From the NCBI GenBank assembly GCA_021030915.1, contig JAGEMR010000007.1:124001-188000 (forward strand): a stretch of DNA of 64,000 bases. Reading direction: 5' to 3'. Numbering within the stretch: the stretch's first letter is position 1; each line of letters opens with the position of its first letter. Below are positions 57,791 to 64,000 of the stretch, in pieces. Origin of the DNA: Astrothelium macrocarpum (lineage: Eukaryota > Ascomycota > Dothideomycetes > Trypetheliales > Trypetheliaceae). Below the pieces are notes generated by a model. That model made no database searches and had not been told where the DNA came from. It saw only the letters and a list, made by a program, of their open reading frames with translations. The position numbers were made by a program, and so were the translations under genes.

Positions 57791-60300
57791 CTAATCCGTG
57801 ATGCGCCACGAGTCGAACCACTTGAGATGTTTCCACTGGCTACTCGACCCCACCATGCCAAAGCAGATCGCACGAAACACCCAAAACAATCCGATGGTAA
57901 CTGCATACAGCACAACATAGAAGCCCCACTCAGCTGGCTTCGGCAGCCGACGTGTAGCCCAGTCCACGCAGAATCCCGCAGTGAGGATGGCGAAGTACAG
58001 AGCGGGGTAGTAGTGGTGGACGTAGGTGACACGGCCCATGGCAATGAAGGGAAGATAGTGCAGGAACCAGCCGAGGACCGGGTAGAAGCCAGAGTAGTGG
58101 ATTTGGTCAATGTCGTCGGAGGAAAGATCGGCGTAACCACGCTGCCAGCGGACGGCGTAAAAAGCGACGAGAGCGCCGAAAAGGCCGAGGGAGAGGGTAG
58201 AAGACCAATAGACGAAGGGATTGCCGAGGAGAAAGTATTTGACGACTAAAGGGGGGAAAGAGTTAGCATGATGACGGGTTGGGGAATGGGAGGGGTGGGG
58301 AGGGGTGGACATACTGTCATCATTCCAGCCGCACATGCGAAGGCCGACATTGAGGATGGGCCACTGCCAGAACTTGGATGCGAGGTCGTCTTGCTTATCA
58401 GGATCCGGTACAAGCGCATTATTGGAAGTCATCATGGCGACATTCAGATGAATGAAATCACGGAAAAAAGGAGACTTGTAGGCACCAGGATCACCAGGGG
58501 CCAGTTTTTCGTTCCAGTGGCTCTCGATATTCCAGTGAGTGTAAGGGTCTCGTGGGTGATTGTCCTTGGTACAAGTTACTTCAATTTGTTTGAAACCCCA
58601 CTGTGGCAAGTTTACATTGCCTGCCCGGAGGTAGCAGCCGAGATCGGTATGCTTGAGTCGGAAGGCGGTTGTCAATGTTCGAATTTTGGACCAGTCCCTT
58701 GATGCAGCATCGGAAACCACTTCGACTGTCCAGTGGTCTTTGGTGTCACCAATCGTGGTGTTGCCATAACAGGAAACTTCCCAATCGGCCTTGGTAATGG
58801 GTGCTCCAATGGTGTGAGAGTGGAGGTTACGGCCGGTCTGTGCGTGGATCAGACGAAGAACATCGCCGTTGCCCACATTTCTGAGTGGTGCTTCCGCATC
58901 AAACTCAAGCTGGGTGCGATTTGGATAAAAGAACCAATCATTGTTGGCATCCTTGTGATGGTAGCAAGTAATTTGTTGCTGTTGGGACCCTTCTGGATAT
59001 GTCTGAACGTGCGAATGCAGCAGTCCGCCTCCGTAACCCATGTTTTTGATTGTCGCTCGGGACCCGTACATGACTTCTAGTGGACTACCTTTGCCAACTT
59101 CTGTACCCTTCAAGTTGGCTTGAAAAAGAGAGCTCATCTGTGCATCTCCGGGGCCGCTGTTTTCGAGAACAAGAAAGTGTATATAAAAGGAGAACATGTA
59201 GACGGCAAGGGGTATGAGGATCAGGCCGAAAACACGAAAGAGGAGATGGGCTGCCAATTCGACCTGAAAGACTGGTCAGCACTCGCAACATTGCAGATCC
59301 AGGGTTCTTACCTTTGGCATCTTCAAGTCACCAAATTTGTTCCAGAGGTCCTCGATGGTGTACAGTCCAACCAGAGCGGTGCAGAACAAACCCACCCATT
59401 TCACACTGCAGACGCAACCAATGGAGACACCAGTCAACATCAACCACAAGCCCCACTCGGGTGAGAAAGGGTCTTTTTGAAGCCTGTGGAACTTGGACCA
59501 GCAAAAGACAGTTGTGAATGTGAAGAAGAGCAGCATTGAGTCCAAGAGAATGAACCTGCTGATTGTCGTATACGAGTTCTCAAAGAGCACCATGAGGGTA
59601 ACGAGCCAGACAGTAGGTCGTCGAAAGTTCAATTCCCTGGCCGTGAAATATGCCAATGGGATACACATGGCCCCGAATGCCGAATTAAAGAGACGCATAA
59701 AGGTGTAATTGACATCCTCTGGATATTTTTCACCAGACTTGAATTCAAATGAACCATTGTAACCAGCGAGGTAACCCGACAACCCAACGAGCATTTTACC
59801 TAGGGGAGGGTGGACATCGAAATAGAACTCTCTTTTGAGGTAATGAGAACCGAATTTTCCAAAGCTGTAGCGAATTAGATTAGCAATGAACTCTGAACCG
59901 AGATATTGGGGTCATTAAGGCAGATGCTTACTGCGCCTCATCCCAAGTGACAATTGGCGACAAACCAATCTTCCACATGCGCGTAAAAAAGGCAAGTGCC
60001 GTGAAAATTATAGGTGCAATGATGAACTCGTAATCGTCAAGTATTTGGGTAATAGACCCAGATGAGGTTTCAGGCTGAAAGATGGCAATGTTAGCACCGC
60101 TATTTTGTTAGGAGATTGAGAAGTCTTCCAAAACTCCAAAAGTCGTTCAGAATGCAAGATACCTTTTGCGCCTTCTTCTTATCTTCGTCTTCTAATGGCC
60201 TGTGGTCTGCTCGACCATTCACTCCAGTCTCAGGGACATTTCTCCTTCTCAAGTCATCACCACGTGAGGCTCCTGTCGCATAGCCAGAGTTTGCTGCCAT
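57791..60300 (-). CDS. PMT2: Protein O-mannosyltransferase, PMT2 subfamily (GT39)
   Basis: Transfers mannose from dolichyl-phosphate-mannose to Ser/Thr in the ER. Exons 60300-60163, 60074-59932, 59864-59312, 59263-58315 and 58245-57791 give 745 residues. Features in order: a hydrophilic N-terminus, first membrane span, WDEAHFGKFGSHYLKREFYF, then DVHPPLGKML (catalytic loop), and GYNGSFEFKSGEKYPEDVNY, which is the PMT2-type loop. The central MIR domain follows (LLHSHVQTYPEGSQQQQITCY, cut here after 20: LLHSHVQTYPEGSQQQ), then the C-terminal spans and the end KWFDSWRITD. Exon 2 was started at CCTGAAACC, the only AG keeping frame with exon 1. Introns are 48-88 bp. Confidence 0.94.
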
Positions 60301-61206
60301 GTTGGCTATTCGAGTCAGAAGCAATTCAGCTTCTTCCTATGCCTCTCCCCAATGCGTGGAAATAGGCAGCTGCAACTTCTCGAGGCACAGATGTTGGTCC
60401 GAAGCGCAAGGAAAGTCTCCCAAGGAAAGGACAGCTTGCTCGCCTGAAGAAAGCAAGCAAGCCTTGAAATTACAAGTTGGTAGAAGGGAAGACTTGCATG
60501 GAAGAGAGAGGGGGTTGCGGGCAAAGGAGCGGGTGGTGATGGTGACAACTTTTGGATGACCCCAAAGTGTACGGAGTAGCTGAGCGAAGGGGTCGCAAGG
60601 GCCACACAAAGCCACACAGAGCCATACAGCACGCCAAATGTTTTCCCGTTATATAAACCCTGCCGAGCCAATCGTTGAGCCCCAATGCAATCTCAATTTA
60701 GAATCAATTTTACGCCGGTCAATCTAGCACGTGATGGCTTGCAAATGCCTGCAGTCTAGTTGCAAGCTTCCATTGTCTGAACTGTACTATTCCTAAGCAA
60801 CAAGTTGACCTGTCCATCGTCCATGCTGAATCTGTACCTACGCCGTCCAATGAATGTCAGCCTGACGACGCACCCACGTAACAATTTCCCAGTTTGGGGG
60901 TATCTGAGTGGAGTAAAGGAAAAAGATTGTAAAGCCCACACCAACACCATTTCAAGGGTGCTCCGAGCCATTGTGCAATGCATCAAACAATCAATCGAAA
61001 AGCCGTGTAACAGGAGTGTAATCCCGAAAAAAAAAAAGTTGTTGACAAATTCTTGTAGCCAATGCCATAAACAACATCATTGCCATCGCTTCCATCTCGT
61101 CGGAAGCCCTCATCGTAGCCAGAATCATAATCATCAAATTGGAATCATCCCTTCAGTTCCTCAATCGCGGCAAAGCATTCGTAAAATGCCTAGTGATAAC
61201 CCCCGT
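60301..61206. other. Intergenic, no gene seen
   Basis: Upstream of PMT2 and downstream of the SWIRM gene; contains an A-run near 61029-61039. Confidence 0.35.
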
Positions 61207-62334
61207 TCACAAGTAACGTTCAATGTGATAACGGTCGAGCCAGCCAACCTTGTCAAACGCAACCCAGAGCCTGCTTGCCTTGTTGACGTCAATCTTGCAG
61301 GCCTGTTGCGCATCTGTCTTGCGAAATTCCTTGCCGATCCGCGCACAGTGCGCACGCGCAATGAAGATTTTGCGCTTAGCCGTGAGATACTGGGCACAGC
61401 TGAGCCTCAAATTCGATGCGAGCTGAACTTCGGTCTCGTGGAGAAGGTGTCGATCCGGGTCGAGCGACAAGTCGCGAGCGCTACCTTTCCATTCCATCTT
61501 CAAGCTTCTCGAAGTGTTGGCGAGTGTGGAAAGTGATGGCGACCAGTCGACGAGAGAATTGAAATCGTCGTCATCCCTTGCCGTAGGCTGTCGTTGCGCT
61601 TTGGGCGTATATGGGCTTGTGGTGTCGAATGAATGCAGAATTTGGGCCTTTGGTGTTTGTCGAGGAGTTCGACCTACGCGAGACGTCTTGGGCGCCAATT
61701 CAAGCTGCTTATCTTTCTTGAGACCATTCGCCGCCTTTGCATTCTTTGGCGCGATTTTCCTGTACCCATCGTTGATTTGCTTGTTTTGCCTGCCCTGCTT
61801 AGGCTGATGCTTGGTAATTTTGTTCGGATGCGGCAGCGACACTCGTTTATCCAGATATTCTCGCTCCCTCTTATACCATGCCTGTGGATTCATCTTCATG
61901 TTTTTCACCACACTCGACACCATTGTTGCCATGGTCATGTACTCATCTTTTGTTGGCTTGAAACGTGCTGCAACTTGCTTTTGCTTCATCATGTGATCGT
62001 CTACTGTTGCCTCAATGATTGTCTGTTCTGGAGGAAACAGCGGGTTGTTCTCCACCAAATGGTCCTCTTCAATCTCAGGAAATAATTCAGGATCACGTTG
62101 AGTATGTAGCTGAGGAGAATAAGGATTGCTGTGTTTCGGTGCGTTGGTATATGGCGAGATTGGAGGCGACAGCGGCAAACGATTCTGATTTGATGGTTGA
62201 GTCTTTGACATGGAAGCGAGTGAATTGTCTGAAATGAAAGATGAGAGAGGGGTAAAAGGTGCAGCAGTCGATGAGGACATGAATGGCTCTTGGCGTTTTG
62301 CCTGCGGCGGCGACAATAAGGATCCGATTTCCAT
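61207..62334 (-). CDS. SWIRM-domain protein (Fun19/Laf-like)
   Basis: An intronless 375-residue protein. Residues 1-90 are Pro/Ser-rich (LLSPPQAKRQE, LPLSPPISPYTN). A conserved fungal block (VAARFKPTKDEYMTMATMV) leads to AWYKREREYLDKR. After a Lys/Gln-rich linker the C-terminal ~85 residues form a SWIRM domain (LSCAQYLTAKRKIFIARA, then KTDAQQACKIDVNKASRLW and FDKVGWLD). Yeast Fun19 and S. pombe Laf1/2 are relatives tied to chromatin silencing complexes. The exact orthologue is unsettled. The ATG at 62334 is the first in frame. Confidence 0.83.
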   Translation of the reverse strand: MEIGSLLSPPQAKRQEPFMSSSTAAPFTPLSSFISDNSLASMSKTQPSNQNRLPLSPPISPYTNAPKHSNPYSPQLHTQRDPELFPEIEEDHLVENNPLFPPEQTIIEATVDDHMMKQKQVAARFKPTKDEYMTMATMVSSVVKNMKMNPQAWYKREREYLDKRVSLPHPNKITKHQPKQGRQNKQINDGYRKIAPKNAKAANGLKKDKQLELAPKTSRVGRTPRQTPKAQILHSFDTTSPYTPKAQRQPTARDDDDFNSLVDWSPSLSTLANTSRSLKMEWKGSARDLSLDPDRHLLHETEVQLASNLRLSCAQYLTAKRKIFIARAHCARIGKEFRKTDAQQACKIDVNKASRLWVAFDKVGWLDRYHIERYL

Positions 62335-64000
62335 GGTGCAGGTACTGAGTATAAAGCGTAAGTGATGGAAAGAAACAAGCAAAAGTGGTGAATAGATGTT
62401 TTTATGTCGACGGCACGTTCGACCAACAATGAATTGGACGAATTGAGACGTCGGCCAACGCAGATCAAAGACCGAAGGCGATGGAAGATATATGAGTAAT
62501 GTCGGATTTCGCGTGTGGCAAGCGATGCTTATAAAAAACCGCTGTCACGCTTAACTCCGTTATGTCACCACGGCCTATGCGAACAAATCCACGATGGCGC
62601 CGAACACCCTCAGCAACAGCGTAGCCAAGGTAGATGGTCAACGAGCACTTGATCAACTGCTGGTAGGGTATGGAGGAGGTGTGGAAGGACAGGTGTGGGG
62701 GTGGGCAAAATGGGAGTGCAGCAGAGCAAGAAGTCAACATTCGGCGGACGAGTGATGGGGTAGAAATGCGTGTCAGCGGGACATCAGAGCCCAGTAGGCA
62801 GCAAGAAGAAAGGAATGACTGAGTTGAATGATACATCCACACGCGCCTTATCCATGTTTACCTGACGGGGGACGATCAGAGTGGTACAAGCCCCAACGAT
62901 GGGTGCCATCCCAGGCAGACGGGGAATGACGACGCCCGTACGGAGAAGCGCCTGAAGAGGGCACCGAGCTCGCGGTTGGCCAATCCATTGCCAGTCAGTA
63001 AGAGATGACAGGTGCTTCGCCTCAAGAGGAGGTGGTGAGTCAAAGGCAGACGCCCCGACGCCGACACGGTCCTAGATAGCTCCCGACGCATGGAAATTCG
63101 CCCGGCTCTTGGCCGCCACCGTTCATTTTCGGTGAAGGCCGGCAGGAAACATCGCCGCAACCAAACACGTGGTACCAATCTCATCCTACATGCCCGTTTG
63201 TGTTTAAGAGTACGCAGCCTGACTGCTTTACGCGGCTGCCAAGTTTCAGCGCAGTCAAGCAGGGCGAAACTGGTTCTGCCTAGCCCATCTACGAACACCG
63301 ATTGAATCGAATTGTGACTCCCCCCCCGACTCCAATCGATGGCTGCCTCCCATCGTCATCACATTGGGTTGGAACTTGCATTCGGAAAGCGAGAGTGCGC
63401 GTCCGTACGTACTCCACCAGCCATTTCCGAATTAGCCGCAGCATGCTGGTCGTCAATGGCAAGATACGTTCCAGATCATCTGCTTCATCCAGAGCTCATC
63501 GTGTGATACATGGCACGCCCCAGTGTTTGCATCCTCAATGTAGAAAGGGTGGGAAATCCCATGGGTGGATGGTGCATGATCAGCACATGACCGGATTCAT
63601 GAAGTGCTCTAGCAAGAAAGACCCAATTCGCGACCCCCCTTCATGAAGAAATGGGTTGGCTCGTCGCGTCTTTTCGTTCGTCAATGGATGGCGCATGTGA
63701 AGGTATCCGCCTCAAGCAGCCTGATCGAGCAACGCTAGGCCCAGCCCAAACTCCAAAAGTGGGCGAAACAAGGCGCACGAGACCCATCCAATGATTGTGC
63801 AGCCCCCGTTTGCTGTAGAACATTGGCCCCACCGGGAATCCCTGCCTTTCCGTCGGATGACGCCTCCCAAGCTCTCCCGCCGGCGCGCTGAGATGGTGAG
63901 CAGATGGCGATAAGCGTTATCGGACCCTGAGCGCGTCATGGAGGTGGGTCTCATGAATGAAAGGATGCTCCCACCATCTGGTCATCTGCTGCCTCCCGTC
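62335..64000. other. Right-hand 1.6 kb, no gene seen
   Basis: Short open frames on both strands, none with a family signature or coherent splice pattern. May contain the promoter of the SWIRM gene and a long 5' leader. A run of eight or nine C lies near 63319-63328. Confidence 0.4.

Noticed and set aside
57755..58249. 164-codon plus-strand frame
   Set aside because: Antisense of the last PMT2 exon.
62465..63298. Minus-strand open frames right of the SWIRM gene
   Set aside because: No family signature, poor starts and no coherent splice sites.
1..64000. tRNA, rRNA genes and CRISPR arrays
   Set aside because: No tRNA T-loop/acceptor pattern, rRNA stretch or spaced direct-repeat array was recognised; a tRNA scan could still find one.

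Overview
The window is nuclear DNA of a filamentous ascomycete (Pezizomycotina). Genes are split by short introns (about 48-200 bp, GT-AG, one GC-AG). Families typical of this group are present: an alpha-1,3-glucan synthase, a GPI-anchored alpha-amylase, a GH72 glucanosyltransferase, an AA9 polysaccharide monooxygenase, a fungal M43 protease and small secreted proteins. I cannot fix the genus. The secretome would suit a plant-associated or saprotrophic lifestyle, but that is inference.

Layout. 1-9034: alpha-1,3-glucan synthase (minus, runs off the left edge) and a GPI-anchored GH13 amylase (plus), divergent around a 2-kb shared upstream region. 10340-13427: tRNA pseudouridine synthase Pus3/Deg1 and GPI15/PIG-H, convergent with stop codons one base apart. 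15512-17382: Hub1 with an RS-repeat N-terminus, then V-ATPase subunit d. 18020-19919: a divergent pair of unrecognised basic proteins. 21411-24323: a VIT/vWA protein. 24821-27211: a 30-residue CxxC peptide gene and an SSU1/TDT transporter. 27960-32266: RWD-domain protein, C2H2-like protein, amidohydrolase. 32863-34530: Swp73/SMARCD (SWI/SNF). 34737-35369: a secreted six-cysteine protein. 37442-38692: AA9 LPMO. 40303-42136: CCT3. 42793-43569: a second secreted cysteine-containing protein. 44487-47472: a conserved-looking nuclear-type protein and a GRE2-like reductase. 48777-52317: GH72 Gel/Gas enzyme and a secreted aldose 1-epimerase. 53692-56750: CDC50/LEM3 flippase subunit and an M43 protease. 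57791-62334: PMT2 mannosyltransferase and a SWIRM-domain protein. The last 1.6 kb holds no gene I can support.

Two repeat systems stand out. The first is a family of roughly 180-250 bp foldback elements (MITE-like, arms up to about 80 bp). At least ten copies or relics are scattered between genes, often in neighbouring pairs, and twice directly beside a stop codon. The second is a 725-bp foldback element (39571-40295) with near-perfect 157-bp terminal inverted repeats, TA at both ends and an interior of inverted 24-bp repeats. It ends 7 bp from the CCT3 stop codon.

Functional thread: many genes serve the cell surface and secretory route. They cover alpha-glucan synthesis and its modifier amylase, GPI-anchor synthesis, GPI-anchored glucan remodelling, ER O-mannosylation and lipid flipping. 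All gene models were spliced by eye from frame, splice consensus and family knowledge; no search was run.
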